Positions 1-7,132 of a DNA stretch of 60,674 nucleotides are shown here, piece after piece. Source of the DNA: RGIG7213 sp045545665 (GTDB lineage Bacteria > Bacillota > Clostridia > Oscillospirales > CAG-272); assembly GCA_045545665.1 (NCBI GenBank), contig JAZQBL010000033.1, positions 1-60,674 on the forward strand, written 5' to 3'. Under the pieces are notes generated by a model, which saw only the letters and a program-made list of their open reading frames with translations, did not search any database and was not told the origin of the DNA. The number at the start of each line of letters is the position of its first letter. Position 1 is the first letter of the stretch. A program made the position numbers and the translations under genes.

Positions 1-1
1 C

Positions 2-134
2 AAGCCTTCTCCTGCGGGAGAAGGGGGACCACGATAGTGGTGGATGAGGAGTTGATTTGAACATAAAACACCTCATCCGTCAGCCTCGTAGTTGCTTGCA
101 ACTACATCCACCATTCCCCCACTGGGGAAGGCTT
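2..134. repeat. Imperfect palindromic MITE-like repeat
   Basis: The left arm begins AAGCCTTCTCCTGCGGGAGA and the right arm, read on the other strand, begins AAGCCTTCCCCAGTGGGGGA. Both arms continue into TGGTGGATG and GGATGAGG blocks, so the whole unit folds back on itself. No open reading frame is present. Similar short non-coding palindromes with AAGCCTTCCCC ends are, as far as I recall, dispersed in gut Firmicute genomes; mobilisation by a transposase in trans is inferred. The repeat may extend beyond the left edge of the window. Confidence 0.6.
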
Positions 135-144
135 ACGCTGCAGC

Positions 145-200
145 GGGATTGCTCAACGGCAAAAGCCTCTACTGAACCACCCGCTTAGCGGGTGGTTTTC
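145..200. repeat. Dispersed hairpin repeat, copy 1
   Basis: About 55 bp made of GGATTGCTC, CGGCAAAA, CCTCT and then GAACCACCCGCTTAGCGGGTGGTT, whose end is a strong ACCACCCGC/GCGGGTGGT hairpin. A second diverged copy with the same block order lies at 25413-25464. Both copies sit directly downstream of the 3' ends of minus-strand genes, beside a terminator. Two copies in one window point to a dispersed non-coding repeat family. Confidence 0.6.
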
Positions 201-202
201 GG

Positions 203-250
203 GAACCAAAAAGATCCGCCTTTGTTTTGAATTCAAACCAAAGGCGGATC
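203..250 (-). terminator. Rho-independent terminator of the sigma/VWA operon
   Basis: A 12-bp perfect stem, GATCCGCCTTTG with CAAAGGCGGATC, is followed on the minus strand by a run of T (TTTTTGG). It lies just after the stop codon of the VWA lipoprotein gene and closes that operon. Confidence 0.85.
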
Positions 251-255
251 ATATT

Positions 256-1830
256 TTATTTATCGGTTAGTTTATTTATAAGTTCTCTGAATTCATATCT
301 GTCTCTTTTGCCGTCGAGGTTCATGCCTCCGAGTGATGACTGAACGTCTTGCAAAGTTATATTACCAATATATTTACTGTCACGGAGTATCATTGACGTT
401 TCCGCAACGGCACAGATGAATTTAAAATCTTCATCGGGTGTGTCCGTGTAAACACTTTTATCTATTTTGTATTCATTCAAATTGCTTACTTCTTCTGTCG
501 GCTTTTTATGACGTATTGCAAGTGTCATCCATTCAGCATCGGATGTTTTTGCAGAGTCTGTCAAGACGAGCTCATAGCATACCGTGAGAGTATGCCCTGC
601 ACCAAGCTCACCTGCGTCCTTCGTATCGTCATCAAAATCTTCTTCGTTCAAAAGTCTGTTTTCGTATCCGACGAGTCTGTATTCGGATATGTTGTCAGCG
701 TTGAACGTGAGCTGTAATTTTACGTCCTTTGCCACTGCGTAAAGTGTTGAAAACAGCTTTTCGCCGAACACCTTTTGCGCTTCGCTTTCGCCGTCTATAT
801 AGTAGTATACGCCGTTTCCGTTGTCAGCTATTGCTTCCATTGATGAATCCTTGTAGTTACCCGTTCCGAATCCGAGTACGGAAATGTAGATACCTAAGTT
901 TCTTTTTTCTTCGATAAACGATTTAAGCTCCTCAGCAGATGAAATACCTACGTTCAGATCACCGTCGGATGCCATTATTATTCTGTTATTGGCATCTGCT
1001 TTCATATACTTTTCAGCAAGTGAATAAGCAGTACGCAAGCCCGATTCACCGTTTGTAGAGCCGCCTGCTTCAAGATTATTGACAGCATTCAGTATTCTAT
1101 CGTGTTCGTTACCTTTTGCGCCGTCAAGGACTATTCTTTCAGCACCCGAATACGTTACGATAGATACCGTATCATCTTCGGTAAGCTTTTCCGTAAGGTA
1201 GGTAAACGACTTTTTCAAAAGCTGTAATTTATCTTCCGATTGCATAGAGCCTGACACGTCGATAAGAAAGACGAGATTATTTTTCGTATTCTGCACCGCA
1301 TCGTCAGCCTTAAGTCCCACAGTGAGAAGCACGTTGTTTGTATTCCACGGACAAACTGATGCCGTGTGCGTTATTCCAAACAGCTCTCCGTCCGCAGGGT
1401 CATTGTAATTATAATCAAAATAGTTTACAAATTCCTCCGTACGCAAAGCGGTTTTTGCCGTCGCCTTGAGTGATTCCAACGTATATCCCATATTCACAAG
1501 CTTTCTGAAATACGCATACGATGCTGTATCAACATCAGCCGAAAACGTAGACACGGGAGTTGTGGCAGTTTTGATAAAATCATTTTCTTTAAGCTCAACA
1601 TCGACTTTATCAAGCACTATATTGCCATCCGTAGGCTCGGAAGGGGGGAGGATCTCTTCAAGCTCATAATCGCCTTCGGGAACTCCTGCAACGCCGTCTT
1701 GTGCGTAATAATTATTACCCTTATTCGGCATAAGTCCGACAATACCGGCTTTTTCTTTAATGTCTTTAGCGGAACAGCCCGACATAACGAGCGCTAACAA
1801 AGTAATTAATGCAAACAATCTTTTTTTCAT
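256..1830 (-). CDS. VWA-domain lipoprotein (YfbK-like)
   Basis: A 524-residue exported lipoprotein. The first 19 residues are a lipoprotein signal ending in the lipobox VMSGC (Cys19 the lipidated residue). An N-terminal domain, about residues 90-180 with the FSADVDTASY block, is of the kind that precedes the von Willebrand domain in YfbK-type proteins. The VWA domain follows at about 186-360, with the metal-binding DxSxS motif at Asp191-Ser193-Ser195. The C-terminal part (about 370-515) resembles DUF3520. VWA domains bind protein partners through a metal ion; the ligand here is unknown. It is the last gene of a three-gene operon after an ECF sigma factor and a membrane protein, 15 bp downstream of the latter, so it is probably a regulon output or an envelope-sensing component. 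The family assignment is firm; the role is inferred. Confidence 0.88.
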   Translation of the reverse strand: MKKRLFALITLLALVMSGCSAKDIKEKAGIVGLMPNKGNNYYAQDGVAGVPEGDYELEEILPPSEPTDGNIVLDKVDVELKENDFIKTATTPVSTFSADVDTASYAYFRKLVNMGYTLESLKATAKTALRTEEFVNYFDYNYNDPADGELFGITHTASVCPWNTNNVLLTVGLKADDAVQNTKNNLVFLIDVSGSMQSEDKLQLLKKSFTYLTEKLTEDDTVSIVTYSGAERIVLDGAKGNEHDRILNAVNNLEAGGSTNGESGLRTAYSLAEKYMKADANNRIIMASDGDLNVGISSAEELKSFIEEKRNLGIYISVLGFGTGNYKDSSMEAIADNGNGVYYYIDGESEAQKVFGEKLFSTLYAVAKDVKLQLTFNADNISEYRLVGYENRLLNEEDFDDDTKDAGELGAGHTLTVCYELVLTDSAKTSDAEWMTLAIRHKKPTEEVSNLNEYKIDKSVYTDTPDEDFKFICAVAETSMILRDSKYIGNITLQDVQSSLGGMNLDGKRDRYEFRELINKLTDK

Positions 1831-1845
1831 AATTTTTCCCTTTCT

Positions 1846-2415
1846 TCATGCTAAAATTCTTTGTACGTAATTTGTAAATTCTTCACTCGGAACGACTTCC
1901 GCACGGTATGAAAACAGCTCAACGTAAACGTTACCGTCAGATGTTTCAAGATAAGGACTCACCACCTTGCCCTCACCGTCGCATAACCATACAAGGCACG
2001 TTTCGTCTTGCTTTTTATCAGTCTTTTTAAAGCCTTTTTCCATGTACGAAGTAAGCTGTTTATACTGTGCTTGAGTCAAAATCTTTTCACGGTATTCACC
2101 GTTTTTGTACCAGACGAGTTTTTCTTCTTTAAAAAGATCGACCTTTGTTTTAGCTTCACATTTCGCATCTTCAAGTATGCCGTAAAGTGATACATCTTCA
2201 TTTTCCGGTGCTTCGTCCGAGGCACTCTTTTGAAACACGTCAACAAAAACGTTCAAACAAAGAACAACAGCAAAGCAAGCGGCAAGTGCTGTTATGAGTT
2301 TTTTCGGGAAATACGATTTTTTCGGAGTGTAGTTTTCGGCATCGGCAATAAAATCGTCACGTATGAGTCCGATCGCATCGTACAGCTTTTCCGCACATTC
2401 TCTTTTATTTGACAT
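1846..2415 (-). CDS. Single-pass membrane protein, probable anti-sigma factor
   Basis: A 189-residue protein with a short basic cytoplasmic N-terminus, one membrane helix at about 42-62, and an acidic extracytoplasmic domain. It starts inside the sigma-factor gene: the reading frames overlap by 11 bp, as is common for translationally coupled sigma/anti-sigma pairs. Topology and position support a role as the regulator of the upstream ECF sigma factor. I see no zinc-binding HxxxCxxC motif, so it is not a ZAS-type anti-sigma. No closer family was recognised, and the anti-sigma role rests on context. Confidence 0.65.
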   Translation of the reverse strand: MSNKRECAEKLYDAIGLIRDDFIADAENYTPKKSYFPKKLITALAACFAVVLCLNVFVDVFQKSASDEAPENEDVSLYGILEDAKCEAKTKVDLFKEEKLVWYKNGEYREKILTQAQYKQLTSYMEKGFKKTDKKQDETCLVWLCDGEGKVVSPYLETSDGNVYVELFSYRAEVVPSEEFTNYVQRILA

Positions 2416-2956
2416 AAAGCTCCTCCTGCAATCTTTTTTTAAGCGTTCCCCGCAGTCTGTGAAGGACAGACTTCACCTTTGATGTACTTAAGGAAAAGCG
2501 CCTGCATATATCCTGTACAGAATCGTTATAAAAATATCTGCGTATGAATATCACCCTTTTTTCTTCATCGAGTTCTGAAAGAAAAAGGTCGATCACTCGC
2601 GCCAATTCCTTATTTTCTATTTCCTCAAATACGTCCGCGGATGACGGGATACACTCCGTAAGCTCTTCCCGTATTTCCCTGCCGCCTCGCCTTGCCGCTG
2701 TATTTTTTCTGTATCGGTCTATTGAAAAATGACGTGTTATCTTTGATAAAAATGCTCCGAGATACACAGGGCGCTCATCGGGCATACGGTTCCATGCAGC
2801 AAGATACGTATCACTTACGCACTCCTCGGCATCTTCTTTGCATCCGAGAACGGACATTGATATACCGTTTAGCATTTTGCCGTATTTTTCGTCCGTTTTC
2901 TCGATAGCATCGTCTTTTCTCTGCCAATACATTTCAACTATCGCGCTGTCTTCCAT
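2405..2956 (-). CDS. ECF-type RNA polymerase sigma factor
   Basis: From the chosen start this is 183 residues, typical for an extracytoplasmic-function sigma factor. Region 2 is at about 20-95 (ECVSDTYLAAWNR, FLSKITRHFSIDRYRK) and region 4 at about 120-180 (LDEEKRVIFIRRYFYND, then the HTH ICRRFSLSTSKVKSVLHRLR). The ATG at 2956 is preferred because GGAGG lies about 12 bp upstream; the upstream in-frame start at 3013 has no visible ribosome site. It would redirect RNA polymerase to an envelope-stress style regulon under control of the overlapping membrane protein gene. Its target promoters cannot be read from this window. Confidence 0.85.
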   Translation of the reverse strand: MEDSAIVEMYWQRKDDAIEKTDEKYGKMLNGISMSVLGCKEDAEECVSDTYLAAWNRMPDERPVYLGAFLSKITRHFSIDRYRKNTAARRGGREIREELTECIPSSADVFEEIENKELARVIDLFLSELDEEKRVIFIRRYFYNDSVQDICRRFSLSTSKVKSVLHRLRGTLKKRLQEELYVK

Positions 2957-3036
2957 AGCATCATTCCTTTCGCCTCCGTATAATATGCCGTATTTTCCCA
3001 CAGAAAGTTGCATTAAAAAATCATTTTTCTCTAATA

Positions 3037-3074
3037 AAGCAAAATATCCCCTTTATCGGAGATATTTTTGCTTA
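3037..3074 (-). terminator. Hairpin at the 3' end of the GT39-like gene
   Basis: AAGCAAAAATATC and GATATTTTGCTT form a stem around CCGATAAAGGG on the minus strand, overlapping the last codons and stop of the 3053-4633 gene. It is T-rich afterwards, and a role as terminator is likely but not certain. Confidence 0.5.
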
Positions 3075-4633
3075 TTCTTTATTGTTACATATTTCAAAAA
3101 CTGAAACAATTTGTATAAACCGTACACCGCGTAAGGTATCATTATTATAACGTACGGTAAAACGTACTGCGATTTTGCTTCAAACAGCAAGTGGTATAAA
3201 AATCCGCCTATTATAATAACAAGCAAAACAACAGATGAAATATCTGTATTTTTTCTTTTGAAAGAGGTATACACAAGATAAAAACACGCACAGGTAAATC
3301 CGAAATATACAGTCTGTACGGTTATATCCATTACTTTTTTCGTTCCCTTTTCTCCGTCACCGCACACGTACTTTGCAACACCTGTTTTTTCACCAAACTG
3401 ACCTCTTACGTTATTGTTCCAAATAGATTGGAAAGACGTTTCATTCCATTGACTTGACGTCTTATCCTTGAAAAAATCGTAAGCATCGGCGGGATTATCA
3501 ATAAAAAATCCGATTCTTTCCTTGATATTCTCTTTCGTTATTTCATTTATTTTGTCGATGTCGCCGTTCATTTTTTGATATAAGATCACCGTGTCGGCAG
3601 AGTCATACCAGCCGGGCGCAAACGCGGACTCTCCAAGTCCCATTGACAGCCAACACGTCATAGGGATGCCGTCTTCAAATTCTATATCCGCTTTCGCTTC
3701 ATAATATTTTATCGGGAGCTGTTTTACGGTAACAACGAGAAAGCACATCAAAACAGCGCACGCAATACTGCGTATACGTTTGTCTTTCAAAACGTCGATC
3801 ATAAACAATATTATCATTGCGACGGCGAATATCATATTATTGAGTTTCAGACAGACGGATATTGATATCAAAACAGCTGATATCACTCCGTTATATATTT
3901 TTCCTTTTTCAAGATATCTGATAAAGAAAAACACGGACCAGACAGAAAAAACAAACCCGGGCAAAGTTCCGTATAAAAACACAGAGAAAATAACAGGCTG
4001 GACAAACACTACAAGCATCAAAGACGTCGCAAACGTTACGTATCTGTTTTTAAAGATCCTGTCTGTGATCTTTATAAGTCCAATTACGGACAGCGCCCAC
4101 GCAAATACGTTTACACACTGGAGCACTATAAAATCTTTCGCCGTATCGACCGAAAACAGTCTTGCAAACAATTCGTTCCACAGCACGTACCCAAGCTGAA
4201 ACGGAAAATGGTCAAAATAGTTTTTTTGTAACGGTGAAAAATCACCGTTCGCCGCAGAAACACCTGCGTTTGTCACGATAAAAGAATCGTGTGTCGGCAA
4301 GACTTTTGACTGTACGATCCAGACAACACCTAAGATCAAGGACAAAGTACCGCAAATCACAGCAAGCTGTGAGGATGAAAAAAAGTCGACAGCCTTTGTT
4401 TTTTTGGTAAATATCATAACTGCCGTACCAAATATACACACAGCGGCAAGGCAAACCATATTATAGAAAATATTATCGCTGTAAAAAGTGATGTGCTCAT
4501 TCAGTTGAACGTTTGCGGTTTCCACCATACTTAACAAAAAAAGTACGGCAGATATGAGCAAGACAATGCACAAAGCAAAAATAAGACCTGCTTTTGCAGA
4601 TAATGATGATATCTTCGTTATTTTATCTTTCAT
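3053..4633 (-). CDS. Polytopic membrane protein, GT39-like glycosyltransferase
   Basis: A 526-residue protein with about eleven hydrophobic segments spread from residue 12 to 510. The large first outside loop contains HDSF...GDFSPLQ followed by YFDHFPFQLGYVL, the layout of lipid-linked-sugar glycosyltransferases of the GT-C fold (GT39/PMT-like), where an early acidic loop motif is catalytic. The expected role is transfer of a sugar from a polyprenyl-phosphate donor to a cell-surface acceptor; substrate and acceptor are unknown. The gene stands alone between the sigma operon and tRNA-Leu. The start ATG at 4633 follows AAGGAG, 9 bp upstream. The GT-C call is moderate; membrane topology is clear. 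Confidence 0.65.
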   Translation of the reverse strand: MKDKITKISSLSAKAGLIFALCIVLLISAVLFLLSMVETANVQLNEHITFYSDNIFYNMVCLAAVCIFGTAVMIFTKKTKAVDFFSSSQLAVICGTLSLILGVVWIVQSKVLPTHDSFIVTNAGVSAANGDFSPLQKNYFDHFPFQLGYVLWNELFARLFSVDTAKDFIVLQCVNVFAWALSVIGLIKITDRIFKNRYVTFATSLMLVVFVQPVIFSVFLYGTLPGFVFSVWSVFFFIRYLEKGKIYNGVISAVLISISVCLKLNNMIFAVAMIILFMIDVLKDKRIRSIACAVLMCFLVVTVKQLPIKYYEAKADIEFEDGIPMTCWLSMGLGESAFAPGWYDSADTVILYQKMNGDIDKINEITKENIKERIGFFIDNPADAYDFFKDKTSSQWNETSFQSIWNNNVRGQFGEKTGVAKYVCGDGEKGTKKVMDITVQTVYFGFTCACFYLVYTSFKRKNTDISSVVLLVIIIGGFLYHLLFEAKSQYVLPYVIIMIPYAVYGLYKLFQFLKYVTIKNKQKYLR

Positions 4634-4709
4634 TCAAAACTCCTTTTCTTACATTATACACATTGTAAAAAAAATAGCAAGTACTTACCTTTCAAAATTA
4701 TGTAAACAC

Positions 4710-4738
4710 TTGACAAATTAAAGATTACATAGTATAAT
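4710..4738 (+). promoter_or_regulatory. Sigma-A promoter of tRNA-Leu
   Basis: A perfect -35 TTGACA (4710-4715) and -10 TATAAT (4733-4738) are separated by 17 bp and lie about 57 bp upstream of the tRNA gene. Confidence 0.85.
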
Positions 4739-4794
4739 TGTACCCGTTGTCTACACATCAAGCCAAATTGATGCTGTGAATTACAATTAAACAT

Positions 4795-4877
4795 GCGGGT
4801 GTGGCGGAATTGGCAGACGCGCCAGCCTTAGGAGCTGGTGTTAATTCGTGCAGGTTCAAGTCCTGTCACCCGCACCA
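4795..4877 (+). tRNA. tRNA-Leu (anticodon UAG)
   Basis: The acceptor stem GCGGGTG pairs with CACCCGC, discriminator A and an encoded CCA end at 4875-4877. The anticodon stem CCAGC/GCTGG holds the loop CTTAGGA, giving anticodon UAG, which reads CUA and other CUN leucine codons. The long variable arm (class II tRNA) and the T arm CAGGTTCAAGTCCTG fit leucine. Its 3' end is a common integration site; T-arm-like fragments nearby suggest past insertions here. Confidence 0.97.
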
Positions 4878-4883
4878 TCAAAG

Positions 4884-4900
4884 GGCTACAAAAAAGATAT
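4884..4900. repeat. 17-bp inverted repeat, left copy
   Basis: GGCTACAAAAAAGATAT occurs here and, perfectly inverted, at 5895-5911. The pair brackets the GH25 gene. A 13-bp partial copy (ACAAAAAAGATAT) lies at 4976-4988. A link with an integration junction is inferred from the tRNA-like sequence next to the other copies. Confidence 0.6.
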
Positions 4901-4905
4901 AGCCA

Positions 4906-4940
4906 CGAAAAAACCCTGATTCATCAAGGTTTTTTCTGTT
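4906..4940 (+). terminator. Terminator after tRNA-Leu
   Basis: AAAAAACC and GGTTTTTT form a short stem around CTGATTCATCAA, followed by T-rich sequence. It probably ends the tRNA transcript. Confidence 0.6.
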
Positions 4941-4975
4941 TTTATAGACAAAATTTCAGTCATCGAGTTGGACGT

Positions 4976-5016
4976 ACAAAAAAGATATTTTTCTCAGGCA
5001 GGACTTGAACTCTCAT
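4976..5016 (-). other. tRNA T-arm-like fragment linked to the GATAT motif
   Basis: Read on the minus strand, GAGTTCAAGTCCTGCC (about 4997-5012) matches a tRNA T arm and shares 12 consecutive bases with the T arm of the adjacent tRNA-Leu. It is followed by ATATCTTTTTTGT (4976-4988). No complete tRNA can be folded around it, so it is a fragment. It has the same arrangement as the fragments at 5857-5911 and 11021-11060. Confidence 0.5.
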
Positions 5017-5096
5017 GAAAAAGTAGCGACCTCTCTGTGACAAATAATTGAAACACAAGCAAAAGTATGGTATAATAAACAAAAGGTGGTGACAAT

Positions 5097-5879
5097 TTGA
5101 AAAAGAAAATCCTAAAGATATCGTTTATTGCGGTTTCCGTCTTTTTAGCCTTTACTATTGTCGCTTTCACTTTAGTTTGGAACGGCATAATCATTTTAAA
5201 CGATATATACAGTTATAAGTATGAAATAAAAGGTGTGGATGTTTCATCATATCAGGGAGAGATAGATTGGAATATTCTATCGTCCCAAAATATTTCTTTT
5301 GCTTTTATAAAAGCAACCGAAGGAAGTTCTTTTGTAGACAAAAACTTTGCTTGTAATTTTCAAGAGGCACAAAAAACTTCGCTTGCTGTGGGAGCCTATC
5401 ATTTTTTTAGTTATGACAGTGAAGGAAAAACGCAAGCAGAAAATTTTATAAATACGGTTGTTCCATTTGAAGGTATGTTGCCGCCCGTCATTGACTTGGA
5501 ATTTTACAGTGATAAAGAAAAAAATCCTCCTGACAGAGCAGATGTGGAAAAACAATTAAAAGTAATGCTTATTTTGCTGGAAGAGCATTACAACCAAAAG
5601 CCAATTATATATGCTACGGAAAAATCTTATGAGCTGTATTTATCTAATGACTATAAAGAATACGATATTTGGATTAGAAACGTTATTTCAAAACCTGAAT
5701 TGTCTGACAATAGAATGTGGACTTTTTGGCAATATACGAATCGAGAAAGGTTCGAAGGATATAACGGAAAAGAAAAATACATTGATGTCAATATTTTTAA
5801 TGGTAGTTCCGAGGAATATTCTGCATATTTAGACAACAACACTTATAAAACGCCTGCTCGTGCGGGTTCAAATCCTTAA
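5097..5879 (+). CDS. GH25 lysozyme-like protein with tRNA-encoded tail
   Basis: A 260-residue protein with an N-terminal membrane anchor (about 6-30) and an outward-facing GH25 (Chalaropsis-type lysozyme) domain at about 44-245. The expected acidic residues are present: Asp48 in GVDVSSYQG and the DLE motif Asp133-Glu135. It should cleave the muramic acid-GlcNAc bond of peptidoglycan. Start is TTG at 5097 behind the strong site AGGTGGTGA. The last residues (ARAGSNP) are translated from TCGTGCGGGTTCAAATCCT, nearly identical to the T-arm side of tRNA-Leu, so the 3' end seems to be a recombination junction that supplied the stop. GH25 enzymes are common in prophages and mobile elements, and the gene is bracketed by the 17-bp inverted repeat. 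Confidence 0.88.
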   Translation: MKKKILKISFIAVSVFLAFTIVAFTLVWNGIIILNDIYSYKYEIKGVDVSSYQGEIDWNILSSQNISFAFIKATEGSSFVDKNFACNFQEAQKTSLAVGAYHFFSYDSEGKTQAENFINTVVPFEGMLPPVIDLEFYSDKEKNPPDRADVEKQLKVMLILLEEHYNQKPIIYATEKSYELYLSNDYKEYDIWIRNVISKPELSDNRMWTFWQYTNRERFEGYNGKEKYIDVNIFNGSSEEYSAYLDNNTYKTPARAGSNP

Positions 5880-5911
5880 TATAAGTCTCTCAAAATATCT
5901 TTTTTGTAGCC
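5857..5911 (+). other. tRNA T-arm-like junction plus inverted repeat, right copy
   Basis: The stretch TCGTGCGGGTTCAAATCCT matches tRNA-Leu TCGTGCAGGTTCAAGTCCT with two differences, in the same orientation, and then diverges. About 20 bp further on comes ATATCTTTTTTGTAGCC (5895-5911), the inverse of 4884-4900. A direct repeat of a tRNA 3' region at the far side of an insert is the usual signature of an attachment site. No integrase gene is left nearby. Confidence 0.5.
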
Positions 5912-5930
5912 AATAGCCAAAGCATTCAAA

Positions 5931-5974
5931 CCCGAACCTTTTACCAATCGGTGAAACGTTCGGGCTTGTTGTTT
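5931..5974 (+). terminator. Terminator after GH25 gene
   Basis: CCCGAAC (5931-5937) pairs with GTTCGGG (5958-5964), followed by T-rich sequence. Confidence 0.6.
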
Positions 5975-6003
5975 TCTTAAATGATGTTAAATAGCCTTTG
6001 TTT

Positions 6004-6038
6004 GTGGCAGTACAGAGTTCGTCGCTCTGTACTGCCAC
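6004..6038. repeat. Perfect 14-bp inverted repeat
   Basis: GTGGCAGTACAGAG and CTCTGTACTGCCAC form a perfect 14-bp stem with a 7-base loop. It lies in non-coding or decayed sequence and has no T-run directly after it. It could be a transposon end remnant or an RNA hairpin; no function can be assigned. Confidence 0.55.
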
Positions 6039-6054
6039 TTCTTCGTTTCAAAGA

Positions 6055-6760
6055 ACTTTCACCGATACTGGTGACGCTTTATTTACTGTCAGCATTGCCG
6101 ACATTATTTTTCGTCCTAAAAATACGGTCAACCCCTATGCGGGCAGTCGTGCTTATTATCCTATTTTTCGTCATGGTAAATGGAAAAATGTTTTCAAAAA
6201 GGAATGTAAAGGGTAATCAGAAGATGAAGTTTTAAGCAAATGATGATTGCTCGGTGTTTGAACGTGAGTTAGCTTACGGTTAGCACAAAACAATGTGACC
6301 CAGCAGCCATCGGATCATAGTTTATGCCATCGGGTAATGCTGTCGACGATCGTGCGAAACACAGCAGTCCCCAAGCTGTTGTGTGCAGGCAAAGACGGCG
6401 GACAGAGCCGTTACAGATCACGGTGATCTGACTGTCAAACTGACAGCCGATGCTCTAAGGCTTCAGATGAATCATGTGCGTACCAAAAAGGAATCTTGGT
6501 ACAGAAAAAGAGTTCCGTAATCGGTGGACGGGAAAGTTGCTGACAAAAATGCATACCACCGACAGCAAGGGGAGCCCAAGCGTTGCAAACATCCGTCGAT
6601 AGCTTATTGTTCACTGATATTCCGCAAGTACATAAAGAAGTTGAACGGCAAATAGATGTCGATCTTAACTCCTATACTGCAAAAGAAAAAGATTTTATTC
6701 TCAAAACCTTTAAGGATTTAGGTGCATTTATCGTCGAGATCAAGACGGAAATTTAATAAC
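6055..6760 (+). pseudogene. Decayed coding remnants, family not recognised
   Basis: No intact gene fits this 700-bp stretch, but protein-like pieces remain in different plus-strand frames. One piece lies at about 6055-6215 (includes YYPIFRHGKWKNVFKKE). A second at about 6385-6520 (includes VRTKKESWYRKR) ends in TAA and continues in frame to 6650. A third, at about 6604-6756 (DIPQVHKEVERQIDVDLNSY onward), ends in a stop. They look like frameshifted or fused fragments of accessory genes. I could not identify a parent family. Confidence 0.4.
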
Positions 6761-7031
6761 TCAAAGTAGATACGAGCCAGAATTTTGATTCGTATCTCTG
6801 TTTTTATAGTTCATAGGCTGTATTATAGTCTACGGATTCTTTTCATCTTATCAAATATTTGATACAATAACAGCAACCATAAATTTATTCATCTTACCGT
6901 GACAAAATAAGCGCAATACAATCGTATTATGCCCAACAATACCAATGAAAAAATCTAATTTTCATTGGTCTAATTTCCATGCCCGCTTTGTAAATTTTTA
7001 TCTAAAAATCTCATATTGTTGACTTTTTGGA

Positions 7032-7060
7032 TTGACAAAAGGCGTTTAAAGTGATACAAT
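7032..7060 (+). promoter_or_regulatory. Sigma-A promoter of the SPFH cluster
   Basis: -35 TTGACA (7032-7037), 17-bp spacer, -10 TACAAT (7055-7060), about 70 bp before the start codon of the SPFH/zinc-ribbon gene. Confidence 0.75.
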
Positions 7061-7132
7061 GCATTACATATAAATATTTTATCTATTACGTGACGAGAAT
7101 TATGTGATAGAAATAAAAAAAGGAGTCGCGCT

